A stretch of 64,000 nucleotides of DNA from Macrothele yani (lineage: Eukaryota; Arthropoda; Arachnida; Araneae; Macrothelidae): assembly GCA_039090855.1 (NCBI GenBank), contig CM076990.1:196731232-196795231 (forward strand). Direction: 5' to 3'. Positions 42,230-52,612 of the stretch are shown here, one piece after another (within the stretch, counting starts at the first letter, position 1; the number at the start of each line of letters is the position of its first letter). The notes under the pieces are model-generated. The model made no database searches. It was not told where the DNA came from and was given only the letters and a program-made list of their open reading frames with translations. The position numbers were made by a program, and so were the translations under genes.

Positions 42230-43452
42230 TACACAGTCGAGTCATATTACACTGACCACCTCCTACTTTTGACGTCAACAGCGCGTAGCTAATGGAAGAA
42301 GGGACGTGTCGTGAGCTGGCTTGGAGGGTATATAAGCTGTGCTATAGGCATTCTTAAAACATATCACTCGTTGCTGTCACGGATAAAAAGAGCGATTTAT
42401 TAGATTTGAAAAAAGGGAAGATTATCGGATTTCGGGCCAAGGGTGGCAGTATTTCTGAAACAGCGCAATTTGTGAACAGTTCGGGTGTTTCTGTGGTTAA
42501 AGTGTATCATGATTGGAGAAATGGCACTATTGCAAATAAGCGACGTGGAAACTGCAGAGCACCATGTGCCTCTGATGTGAAATGTCAACGTCGGCTTCGA
42601 AGGTGCGTGAGGGCCGATCGACAGGCTACAGTGGAACAACTCACTGGCCGAATGAACCAGGGTGCTACCAGATGTGTGTCTAAAATGACAGTTCAGCGAA
42701 CCCTGTTGTGTATGAGGCTCCCATGCAGACGGATGGTCACTGAACCTATGCTAATAACGGTGCATCGGCATAAAAGGCTTACATTGACACGGCAGTATCG
42801 GAATTGGACCTCCACTGGTTGGCAAAGAATTGCCTTCTCCGATGAGTCACGTTTTCAGCTTCATCGAACGGATGGACGTCGGCTTATAAGGCGAGAAACA
42901 TCGGAAAACAAACACTCTTTAACCATTTCAGGAAGAACACAAGCTGGTGGGAGCAGCGTTATTGTCTGTGGAATGTTTTCTTTGCATTCCCTGAGTCCAC
43001 TTATACCTGTGGAAGGCACTATGGACCAGTCTCGTTATGAATTCATCCTTACAGACCACGTACATCCATACATGCTGATTGTGTTCCCTGGGGCTGATGG
43101 GATCTTCCAGCGCGACAATGCAACGTGTCACACAGCTAGAAATGTCCGAGAGTGGTTGGAAGAGCACAATGAAGACATCAAAGTACTTCCCTAGTCCCCT
43201 AATTCTCCAGACTTAAACCCAATTGAGCATCTGTGGGGCCACCTCGATCGTGTTGTTCGCTCTATGGATCCTCCACCACGCACCCTCCAGCAGCTGTCAG
43301 ATGCACTGCAGTCAGCATGCCTCCACATACCTGTGAACACCTATCAAAACCTTATTGAGTCACTCCCAGCCCGTCTAGCACCTGTCCGCGTAACACACGG
43401 CAGGTACTCTGGATATTAGCTGGTGGTCACAATAATGTGACTCAACCGTGTA
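42230..43452 (+). mobile_element. Tc1-like transposon, family F copy 1 (DD36E), nearly intact
   Basis: The left end cacagtcgagtcatattaca and the right end taatgtgactcaaccgtg are inverted repeats at TA. Length is 1223 bp. The second copy is at 50930-52348. The single transposase frame is continuous in length and broken by only two point changes. Confidence 0.93.
42379..43419 (+). pseudogene. Tc1-like transposase, DD36E, two point lesions
   Basis: The coding frame is 346 codons plus stop with no indel. The start codon is ACG at 42379, where the sister copy at 51069 has ATG, so initiation is lost; the next in-frame ATG is at 42406. Helix-turn-helix regions are seen in GKIIGFRAKGGSISETAQFV and TVEQLTGRMNQGATRCVSKM. 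Catalytic Asp occurs in AFSDESRFQL and in FQRDNATCHTARNVREWL. An in-frame TAG at 43192 follows DIKVLP. Glu is in SPDLNPIEHLWG, 36 residues after the second Asp counting the stop. The end is GRYSGY. All catalytic residues survive. Confidence 0.93.
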
Positions 43453-44244
43453 TAAGAAAGTTGTTACTGCACAGAGTTTTTAGATGGACCCTAACACACT
43501 GTTACAACCCTTCAAATTGATTTGTTTGTGAAAACAAAGGCAAGACGGGATGAGTTCAGTAGATCATGAATAAGCGTGTGTCGTTAATTAGCGGGAGAGA
43601 GAGAAAGAAGAAAAGAAGAGAGAGCGACGGGACCCTAGACACCTCCCGAAATAAAATCTTGGCTACATCACTGTACGAGAGCATACATTTTTACGAAAGG
43701 CGTGCGGAGCCTAACTAAAAAACATTATGAATGGGAGTTTCGAATGAAACGATTTTTTATTGCGATTCGACAAATTCAGTGCGAACTTCGGGTGTATCTT
43801 GGCATCCAGCCTGAACTCAGCTTTTCCCATGACGTATGATCAGCAAGATCTATAGCTTTTAACGCAATCTCTTTTTTAAGCACGTCTGTTGAATGAAAGA
43901 ATTTATTTATAACAGCTTGGTTCTACCGTCTGTTGAAACTAATTCTTCGCCTCTGTAAGTCAAAGTGGAAAGATCCCCTTTGGGAATGAGTGCTCTAACG
44001 ACGTGGAATAATGATTCAAACGCTCTGGAATTCTAGTAACAGTTTTTCAGAAAGTGCCGAAAACTAGCTGTCGTGTTTTTCATGATATTTAATTTCATAA
44101 TCTTCACACTGGGAAAGTTTCTTTTTCGTATTCCTATAGCTGTAAAAACCGGAAAACTGCCAATACATATCTTGCTTTCAACGATACACAATTGATCGAT
44201 TGGTGGCATAAATGTATGTTTACTTTTGGCACAATGTCTCTTCT
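43453..44244. other. Unassigned region
   Basis: A GA-rich stretch lies at about 43591-43627. No gene or element is recognised. Confidence 0.45.
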
Positions 44245-44850
44245 AAAAAACTTCGATTTCATTTTTTTTCTGCATGCTTTAGCTACAATAACGACCAAAT
44301 ATCGTCATGCATTTTAATTACCGTCATGCATTGAAAGAACTGATTTCATATTTTTTCTGCGTGCTATAGCTACAATACCGACCAAATATAGGCATGCATT
44401 TTTATGTACCATGTATTTTTAATATCGTCATGCATTTAAAACTACCGATTTCCTTTTTTCCTACATGCTATGGCTACAACAAACGACGAAATGTCGTCAT
44501 GCATTTTTAATATCGTCATGGATTTAAAACAGTCGATTTCATTTTTTTCCTGAATGCTATAGTTACAATAATATCGTCATGCATTCAAAAGAGCAGATTT
44601 CGTATTATTTTCTTCACGCTATTAGCTGCAAGAACAACCAAATATCATTATGCATTTTATATATCGTGCTTTTAAAAGAGCTGATTTCATAATTTTTCCT
44701 ACATGTTATAGCTACAATAGTGACCAAATAGCGTCATACATTTTTTATATATCATGCATTTTTAATATCGTCATGCATTTAAAAGGGCCGATTTCGTTCT
44801 TTTTCTGCATGCTATAGCTACAATAATGACAAAATATCATCAAGCATTTT
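44245..44850 (+). repeat. Diverged tandem repeat, seven units of about 50-106 bp
   Basis: The anchor gctacaat recurs at 44282, 44369, 44473, 44572, 44625, 44711 and 44817. Units also carry atatcgtcatgcatttaaaa and gatttcattttttt. The variable unit length comes from internal loss. No coding capacity is visible. Confidence 0.82.
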
Positions 44851-45059
44851 TTTTTTTACCTTTTCAAAGGAAAAATGTTTTTCTAAAGTGGCCTACTCTT
44901 AGATTTGTAATTCAATGATATTGCAACTTCAACATATCCGATGGGGAAAGTTCGTTTAAAGTCAGCTAGCTTTGCCTGTTAACAACATTTTCCCGTTCAA
45001 AAATATATCTACACCTCCAAAGGTTTCATTTAAGAAGAGAATTGACGCTGAATTCTCTG

Positions 45060-46130
45060 CACTAGTGACCACAACTTTTGAATCTTTTCCGATGCAAGAA
45101 AAAATTTCCAAAGCGGATTTTTAGAAACGGATAAAATCAGCGAAAACGGAAGATGATTTTCACTCCCCAGAGGAGAAACTGCTCATTATTTAGAATATAG
45201 AGTGTGCGCAGTTTTCTTCACAGTGCCGGATTTGGTTACAAAACTAATTTTTTCAACCGGATTTCTAGAACAGGTAAAATACACTAAATGATACAGGTAT
45301 AAAAACTTACGCCCCTTAGTGGCCAAACACTGCTGTGCCAAATATTAGAAATTATATGCAAAGCATTTTCCATCAGAAGCTGTATCGGGCGCAGAAATAA
45401 TTTTTTAAATTGGGGTTTTAGAAGCAGAGATATAGCGGAAAACGCAATTTAATTTCGCCCCTAGCAGAAAGTCTATGAATTACTTGAAAATTTTGAAATT
45501 ATATGAAAAACATTTCGCACTGGAAGCTATTCGCATTCCAACAAAGAAGAAAATTATTCAAATTGGTCTCTTAAAAGCAGAGATATCGACAAAAAATAAA
45601 ATATACATCTGCACCACCTGGCGAAGAAACCATGCATTATTTTAGGAAGAAAATATTCCCAAAAAGTTTACCGACGTGAGTGGTATTGGTCCACCCGGTG
45701 GCCAAACCGTTTTTTACCAAAAATTAGAAATTATATGCTAAAGATTTCTCATCAGGAGCTTTATACGCTGCAAAAAGAATTTTTCAAATCGGAGTTTTAG
45801 ATGCAGAGATATCGGTGAAAACGCAGTTTAGTTTAACGCCCCTAGCGGAAAATCTATGCGTAACTTGAAAAAGTGGATATACCTGAACAGTCTTCGACAT
45901 AAATGGAATCGAAAGGCAAAAGACTTTTTTCAATCGGTAGTTTAAAGCAAATATATGGAATAAAATGTATTTTGATTTCGATATCATCTACATTTACGTC
46001 TTCTAGTGAAAAAATTGTGCATCGTGACAAAAAACGAAATGAAGGATGATCATTCGGACATTCCAAGCTTCCCAATACAAACAGCTTTTTTAAAAATCGA
46101 ACTATTAGTTGTGGAGATATGGCGTCCATA
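45060..46130 (+). repeat. Strongly diverged tandem repeat, about 146-bp period
   Basis: Related blocks recur around cgcccctagcgg (about 45311, 45457, 45838), attagaaattatatg and gcagagatatcgg. The usual spacing is about 146-155 bp, with one short unit. Units differ widely, so the array is old. No gene is recognised. Confidence 0.65.
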
Positions 46131-46404
46131 GACGGACAAACCGATAACAAAAGTACGATCTTTTTTTACAAAAGACATGCTAAAAATTTGGGGTTCGTCT
46201 GAATTTGCCCTAGAATGTCAATACAAATGTGCTAGCGAATTTTTCTTTGTTCAGGCGTAATAAACTTCGGAACCATCTTAGCACAAACCCTTATCATGTT
46301 CAGACTTTAAGCTAAAATTTGCTTAAAAGACTTCTTATCGATGTATAGCATTTCTGCCATCACCCAAGTACTCAGTCGTCGATAATTTCGAACAGTTGCA
46401 TAGA

Positions 46405-46600
46405 TATAAATTTTGAAGATGACAACCCGTTTTTTGGTGTAAATATGATAAGGATGGTAAGTCAGATAATATCCGAAAACTTGAAAATTTCGTCGTCCTG
46501 GAGCAGGAATCGAACCCGCGTCTCCCGGATAGCGCCCGGGTATGCTAACCACTACACCACCCAGAACGACCAAGTCTCAAGTTTCCGATTAATTTTGAAT
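46405..46600 (-). repeat. tRNA-containing repeat, copy A
   Basis: This is the first of three related segments (46405-46600, 46717-46935, and inverted 46940-47062) that share gtaagtcagataatatccga followed by aaacttgaaaatttcgtcgt. Copies A and B contain a tRNA-like sequence on the minus strand. Confidence 0.8.
46496..46566 (-). tRNA. tRNA-like cloverleaf, probably a pseudogene
   Basis: On the minus strand 71 nt fold with acceptor ttctggg/tccagga, anticodon stem cccgg/ccggg and T arm gcggg-ttcgatt-cctgc. The A box tggtgtagtggttagc and B box gggttcgattcc are good. The seven-base anticodon loop gcgctat lacks the invariant T33, and no T-run terminator follows, so a functional tRNA is doubtful. A decayed relative lies at 46832-46902. 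Confidence 0.55.
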
Positions 46601-46716
46601 ATAACCATCACAGGATTCGCTATTCGAAGCAACCGGCATTCATGTTTAGCGAATCTGGAGGTGAAGAATCCCATCCCGTGATTGCCCGGAGGAGCAGATA
46701 AATCATGAATGGAATA

Positions 46717-46935
46717 CGGGCAAATTTTGAAGATGACAATCCGTTTTTGAAAAAACGGATTGTCAAACGGATTTTTTGTAAATATGACAAAGATGGTAAG
46801 TCAGATAATATCCGAAAACTTGAAAATTTCGTCGTCCTGAAGCGGGAAACGAAACCGCATCTCCCAGATAGCGGCCGAGTATGCAAACCAACACACCACG
46901 AAGAACGACGAAATCTCAAGTTTCCTATTAATTTG
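46717..46935 (-). repeat. tRNA-containing repeat, copy B
   Basis: This is a diverged version of copy A with the tRNA-like core degraded (gcgggaaacgaaaccgcatc). It also contains a small hairpin, aatccgttttt with aaaaaacggatt, at 46739-46762, caused by a local inverted duplication. Confidence 0.75.
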
Positions 46936-46939
46936 ATTA

Positions 46940-47062
46940 TTTTGTTTCCGATTATTTCCCGCTCCAGGAAGACGAGATTTTGAAGTTTTCGGATATTATC
47001 TGACTTACCATTCTTGTCATATTTACACCAAAAAACGGATTGTCATCTTCAAAATTTGTATA
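46940..47062 (+). repeat. tRNA-containing repeat, copy C, inverted and partial
   Basis: The segment is the reverse complement of the non-tRNA half of copies A and B, from tcccgctccaggaagacgag to ggattgtcatcttcaaaatt. With copy B it forms an inverted repeat of about 120 bp around the tRNA-like core. Confidence 0.8.
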
Positions 47063-48984
47063 CATTTTGACCACATTGTCTTCTGTTTTTGAAGTTCTTG
47101 AGGATCCAGGGCGTTTGTCGTTTCTATGTCTTCCCGGCCTTCACTGATCTCTTTATGCCACGTAAAAACACTTGCGCGTGACATGTATTTTTCTCCGTAC
47201 ACCTCACTTACACATGCGAAAAGATTCGGTAGGCGGTTTCTTTGATTTCACCAGAAATTTGACGTTTATCCGTTGGTAAGTTCTTGAACCCAGCATTTTC
47301 TCAACGAACGACAAATGACACCTCTACTTTCACTGACACGTGTCGCTGAACTAATGCAGAGTGAGGTAAACTTTGCATTTCCGGTTACAGACAGTTCAAA
47401 TTCAATGGACTACTACTCACTTTCGACTTGCAGCACGCGTTTCATTTGCCATAATCAGTGTCGTTATTTCACAGCCATTCCTCATATTTTAGTTATAGTA
47501 TTTTAATATTTCTTTTGAATCCTTTTTCTTTGCGATAATCACATTAGGATCTTAAGAACATTGTAAGTGGAGGTTTTTTTTTTTTTTTTTTTGCGATTTT
47601 TTTAACGTTGTGTTTAAAAACACACCGTTTCAATTTTCTTCTGTGAAGAAAGACTTCCATTTATCTTTATTCCCATGCTGCCGTTAACAGTTCATCAATA
47701 GATAAAGAACTTTCCCTTCCGTTCAGGAAAAAAAAAGCAGTTTGCAGAAATAGCTTCCACTTCGCTTCAACATTACTTTACCAAGTCTCACAGAGACATG
47801 TTTAAGTGTTAGTATATAAATATTAATACACAAAAATTCCAGAACAAATTTTTGTAAAGGAAACTGAAAGATTGCGTGAGTTCTTATTAGTAAGGCATGT
47901 GGCATTCCGAAATTTACAATGCAACATTCGCGATTTTATGTTTCCTTCCATGTGAATAATTCTTATTCCGTTTGCTGACACAAAAGTCAACGAAAGCTGA
48001 AAACCCGAAGTGTTTCGTTTGAATTCGCATTATCCTACAAATATATTATTTATGCGAAATAAGTTTATACGTTAAGGAAACAATAGAAAAGGCGCTACAT
48101 CAATGTTTATAAAAACCGTACGAGATCTTAGAAAAAGTTTATTGCACAATCGGCATGTCTGCAAAAGAAATTCCATTTAAAGGTTTTCTGAACAAAACGC
48201 TCTTTCCTCCAAATCGCTATGAAATTGGCGCCATAAATTCTAAAGGAATAACTGGAGGATGCATCGATTGCAGAACGAAAGAAAAGTAATTGTAAGCGCT
48301 CGTAACGAGCCGGTTTGTGGAATGGCTCGTAAAGTCATTACTCTTCACCATTTCGATTGGATTTACGAGTATTTCTGAGACTTTTGGTAATAGGTAATGG
48401 CTCCTTCGATTGCAGCACTCACGCCACGAATCGTAAGAGTTAAACTGCTACTTTCTTCAAATGCTTCTTTGATGATAAGTTCCTTTTTCTAAGGATACAA
48501 ATTCGGGGACTAAGTCTTATCCGCTAATCACACCACTGAACTAAGTTTTTTCTTCCCAGTAAGAGAAATCGCTCTAAATAATACTTTCAGGTTTCTTTTG
48601 TGTTTGCGAAAATCGATAAAGTATATAAACACTTTTAGATCTTCGTTAGAGAAACAATAAAATCTTGCTGGCCGTACTGGGCGTGAGAGATGTTTGTTGA
48701 CATCCTGTGAGATACGAAGGAAGAAATCGCGTTTTACCAGTATGGTTCCAAGCAGTGACGTGCTTTTATTCTGACAACTGTTTTCAATTATTATTCGCAA
48801 AGGGGATGTAATAAGTCAACGGCGTGATGGACCCCATCCATTCATCGTTTATTTCCAATAACAGTACTTCATTATCCCCATGTTCCGTTGTGCTTGCAAA
48901 TAAGTGACCAAACATAAGTCGTTCATCCTGTAAGAATATAATTTTCTTAATGCAGCCTTAATTGCTTGTCTAATGCCATTAATA
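47063..48984. other. Unassigned region
   Basis: A run of about 20 T lies at 47573-47592. No gene or repeat family is recognised over 1.9 kb. Confidence 0.45.
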
Positions 48985-49023
48985 TATACCTAAGATCCAA
49001 AAACATTACGACCACCTGCCAAC
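48985..49023. mobile_element. Possible end of an older Tc1-type element
   Basis: The sequence gatccaaaaacattacgacc resembles Tc1 terminal repeats, and sequence at 50586-50720 (aggttacaagatttcaaaag and gtgtggtatctggtacc) resembles their subterminal parts. The two flank copy B, suggesting that copy B inserted into an older relic. Evidence is weak. Confidence 0.35.
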
Positions 49024-50585
49024 TACACTGGTGTGCAAAAATTAAGGACGAAGAGGAGAAATTAGCATAACAGCGGAACGAGCAGGCAGAGCGGACCGAA
49101 AGACCACTCAGGAGATAGACTACGGTCCGGTACGGTAAGGCATGCGCATATATTCAGCATGACGTGGGGGGGGGGACTGTCGGAAGGGTATAATGCACAC
49201 GGGCGGTGTACGCTCAGCAATTCGGTGAAAGCTATTGCACGGTGTACATCGGTTTGAACGACGTCGAGTTGCTGCCACCGTGTGATATGGCCAACAGGCA
49301 ATCCAGTAGACGATATCTGGATGACTTTACCCGAGGTCGCGTCATTGGGAAGTTGGAAGAAGGTCGAAGTGTGACTAGTGTGGCCGAGGAGTTCGGAATC
49401 GCTCACAGTATCGTTTCAAGAGCTTGGAGAGCATTTCAAACGACAGTAACAGCTGTCCGAGATTTTAGCAGTGGTCATCCACTAGCAACCACGGCGGGGA
49501 ACGACCGGTATATTATCCTACAGGCGAGAAGAGACAGACGGCAGACAGCGGGAGAAATCGCAAAGCACATGCAACAGACAACTGGACGTCCCTTTTCGCG
49601 TTTTACCGCGGCCAGGAGGCTGCACAAAAGTGGTCTATTTGCACGACGACCAGTACGGTGTGTGCCATTAACGCCTGCTCATCGGAGACGGCGGTTTCTG
49701 TGGTACCAGGAATACAAGAACTGGACACCTCAGCAATGGGGTCGACTTCCTTTTACTGATGAGAGCCGATTTAGTCTGACGAGCGATTCTGGACGTATAC
49801 ACATCTGGAGAGAGCAGGGAACACGCAATCACACCTTTAACATCATCGAAAGGGACCGGTTTGAAGGTAGCGGAGTTCTCGTTTGGGGCGGTATCATACT
49901 TGGTAGCCGTACTGACCTCCACATCTTCCAAGGAGGTTCAGTCACTGGTGTCCGCTATTGTACTGAGGTTCTCCTGCCTCACGTGCGTCTGTTTAGAGGT
50001 GCTGTGGGTCCTGAGTTCCTCTTCATGGACGACAACGCTACACCTCATCGTACAGTCGTACCGTAGTTGTCCCAGAGCTGTTGGAGAGTGAAGATTTACA
50101 ACGCATGGATGGTCCCCGGACCTAAATCCAATTGAACACGTGTGAGACCTTCTCGGGAGACGCTTGGCAGCAAGTCACCAGCCGCCAGCCGCCAGCAACG
50201 ATTCCGCAGCTGCGATTGGCGCTACAAGAGGAATGGGCCGCGATGCCTCAACAGCTCGTTGGCAACCTCGTCCTCAGCATGGACAGACGTTCGTAAAACC
50301 TGCAACACAGTTAGAGGTGATCATATCCCCTACTAAAGACTGGTTTTTTCTTGGCAGCCGCCTGTCACACGGACGTTTCTGTCTTCCGTCCAGTTGTGCT
50401 CGAAGCTATTTTTTCAATAAAGTGCCTTCGTATCCTTTGGATTCCTTGTTTGGACGGTTTGCTCACTTGTCCCATATTCTTACATCTTTGGGATCTTATG
50501 GTATGATTTGAGTCGATGTGGAGCACTTCTGCACGACGTTACATTCGAAAAACCGCCTCGTCCTTAATTTTTGCACACCAGTGTA
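49024..50585 (+). mobile_element. Tc1-like DD34E transposon, copy B
   Basis: Inverted ends start at TA with tacactggtgtgcaaaaatt on both sides. Length is 1562 bp. It is the fuller relative of the deleted copy at 247-1620. The transposase is open for 260 codons from its start. Confidence 0.94.
49287..50336 (+). pseudogene. Tc1-like transposase, DD34E family, broken near the C-terminus
   Basis: The ATG of MANRQSSRRYLDDFTRGRVI is chosen because it aligns with the start of the intact relative at 3901; an upstream in-frame ATG lies at 49206. The first helix-turn-helix (SVTSVAEEFGIAHSIVSRAW) and the second (FSRFTAARRLHKSGLFARRP) are complete. The first Asp is in PFTDESRFSLTSDSGRIHIW, and the second in FLFMDDNATPHRTV. 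A stop at 50064 and small deletions then break the frame. The Glu block survives out of frame as SPDLNPIEHV followed by a stop, and the end is GDHIPY. It needs at least three changes to read through, so it is inactive. Confidence 0.92.
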
Positions 50586-50929
50586 TGATGTCGATCCTCT
50601 ACCTACTTCCAAAACAGCTCTTACTCGGCGAAATATGGAGGTTACAAGATTTCAAAAGGTGCCGTGTGGTATCTGGTACCAACACGGTACCACCACGTCC
50701 TTTAAATCTTGTTAGTTACGTGGTCGAGCCCAGTGGTGGATTTCCAAATAGGCGCACAAGGCGCGTGCCTAAGACCCCAGAGCTTCAGGAGCCCCGAAAA
50801 CCCATAATTGGATTCTCACTAATGTTTTGATTTTTGGGGAACGAAATAAATAAATCTTCAAAGCGACCACTTTATTTGTGTTATGAATTGATATTTTACT
50901 TTCTCATATTAGTAATATATACACAGTCG
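50586..50929. other. Spacer, partly old Tc1-like sequence
   Basis: The first 130 bp may belong to the older relic around copy B. The remainder is unassigned. Confidence 0.4.
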
Positions 50930-51068
50930 AGTCACATTATTGTGACCACCACCTACGTTTGACGTCAACAGCGCGTAGCCAATGAAAGAAGGCACGTGTC
51001 GTGAGCTGGATTGAAGGGTACATAAGGTGTGTTGTAGGCAACCTGAAAACTTATAACTCGTAACTGCC

Positions 51069-52315
51069 ATGGATAAAAGGACCGATTTATCAGATTTGCA
51101 AAAAGGGATGATTATCGGCTTTCGTACCAAGGGCGACAATATTTCTGAAACAGCGCAGTTTCTGAACTGTTCGTGTGCTACTGTGGTTAAAGTGTATCGT
51201 GATTGAAGAAATGGCACCATTGCAAATAAGCGATGTGGAAACTGCACAGCATCACATGCCACTGATGCGAGAGGTGAATGTAGGCTTCGAGTGTACGTGA
51301 GTGCCGATCGACAAGCTACAGTGGAACAACTCACTGGCCGAATGAACCACGGTGCTACCGGAGGTGTGTCTAAAACGACATTTCAGCGAACCCTGCTGCG
51401 TATGGGTCTCCGATGCAGACGGATAGCCACTGAACCTATGCTAACAAAGGTGCATCGGCAGAAAAGGCTTACATTTGCACGGCAGTATCGGAATTGGACC
51501 TCCGCTGATTAGCAAAGATTACCTTCTCCGATGAGTCACGTTTTCTGCTTCATCCAACATATGGACGTTGGCGTATAAGGCGAGAAACATCAGAGAAAAA
51601 ACACTCTCCAACTATTGCTTGAAGAACACAAGCTGGTTGGGGTAGCGCTATTGTCTGGGGAATGTTTTCGTCGCATTAGTTGGGTCCACTCATACCTGTG
51701 GAAGGCACTATGGACCGAATTCGTTATGAATCCATCCTTGCGTACACCCATACATGCTGATTGTCTTTCCTGGCGCGGATGGTATCTTCCAGTACAACAA
51801 CGCGAAGTGTCACTCGCCTAGAAATATCCGAGAGTGGTTGGAAGAGCACGATGAAGACTTCAAAGTACTGTCTTTCCTGGCGCGAATGGGATCTTCCAGC
51901 ACGACAACGCGAAGTGTCACACGCCTAGAAATATCCGAGAGTGATTGGAAAAGCACGATGAAGACTTCAAAGTACTGTCTTTCCTGGCGCGAATGGGATC
52001 TTCCAGCACGACAACGCGAAGTGTCACACGCCTAGAAATATCCGAGAGTGGTTGGAAGAGCACGGTGAAGACTTCAAAGTACTTCCCTGACCCACTAATT
52101 CCTCAGACGTAAACCCAATTGAGTATCTGTACGACCACGTCGATCGTGTTGTTCTCTCTATGGATCCTCCACCACGCACCCTCCAGAAGCTGTCAGATGC
52201 ACTGCAGTCAGCATGGCTCCACATACCTGTGAACACCCTCCAGCACCTTATTGAATCACTCCCAGCCAGTCTAGCTCCTGTCCGCACTGCACACGGCGGT
52301 TACTCCGGATATTAG
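51069..52315 (+). pseudogene. Tc1-like transposase, family F copy 2, triplicated core
   Basis: The ATG at 51069 opens MDKRTDLSDLQKGMIIGFRT, the first helix-turn-helix. A stop follows at 51205. The next open part (51291-51512) covers ADRQATVEQLTGRMNHGATG and RRIATEPMLTKVHRQKRL. The first Asp block is in a third frame (FSDESRFLLHP). The region encoding the second Asp motif (ADGIFQYNNAKCHSPRNIRE) is present three times in 107-bp units, and in the first copy Asn replaces Asp. The Glu block has changed to IEYLYDHVD-like sequence, keeping the Glu, and the end is GGYSGY. It is thoroughly dead. Confidence 0.88.
51762..52082 (+). repeat. 107-bp tandem triplication in a transposase gene
   Basis: Units start with tgtctttcctggcgc at 51762, 51869 and 51976, exactly 107 bp apart. 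Units 2 and 3 are nearly identical. Each carries the second catalytic Asp region. Confidence 0.95.
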
Positions 52316-52424
52316 CTGGTGGTCACAATAATGTGACTCGATCGTGTATTTTTCTTGCTGATCTTGATCAAACAGAGGTAATCGCTCTTTCCACATTTAT
52401 AAGTCAGTCACGAAAAAAGTCTCA

Positions 52425-52500
52425 TTGGTTGCCACGGGGAATTGAACCCACGGTCTTCCAATTACGCGCCGGATATGCTTTCATTGCACCACAGCGGCCT
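52425..52500 (-). repeat. tRNA-like sequence, minus strand
   Basis: On the minus strand an A-box-like ctgtggtgcaatgaaag and a B-box-like gggttcaattccc are spaced as in a tRNA. The T stem is imperfect and the acceptor does not close. It is probably a SINE head or tRNA pseudogene. Confidence 0.5.
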
Positions 52501-52549
52501 CGAATTCCTCCAGACTCACACACACAAACTACCAAGCCAATTTGGCAGG

Positions 52550-52612
52550 TTGCTTCATGGAGCCCCGCTTGGAGCTCCGCAACATTGTGCGGGTCTCCAT
52601 GAAGTGGCTTGT
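52550..52612. repeat. Imperfect inverted repeat
   Basis: The left arm tgcttcatggagccccgc pairs with gcgggtctccatgaag about 20 bp downstream, forming a hairpin of about 16 bp. Confidence 0.65.

Larger units (their letters stand above)
50930..52348 (+). mobile_element. Tc1-like transposon, family F copy 2, with internal triplication
   Basis: Its ends match copy 1 (42230-43452): cacagtcgagtcacattatt on the left and aataatgtgactcgatcgtg on the right, at TA. Length is 1419 bp. The extra 196 bp over copy 1 come from two added 107-bp units less small losses. Confidence 0.93.

Noticed and set aside
46496..46566. Functional tRNA gene on the minus strand
   Set aside because: The anticodon loop lacks T33, there is no terminator, and a diverged copy lies next to it within the same repeat.
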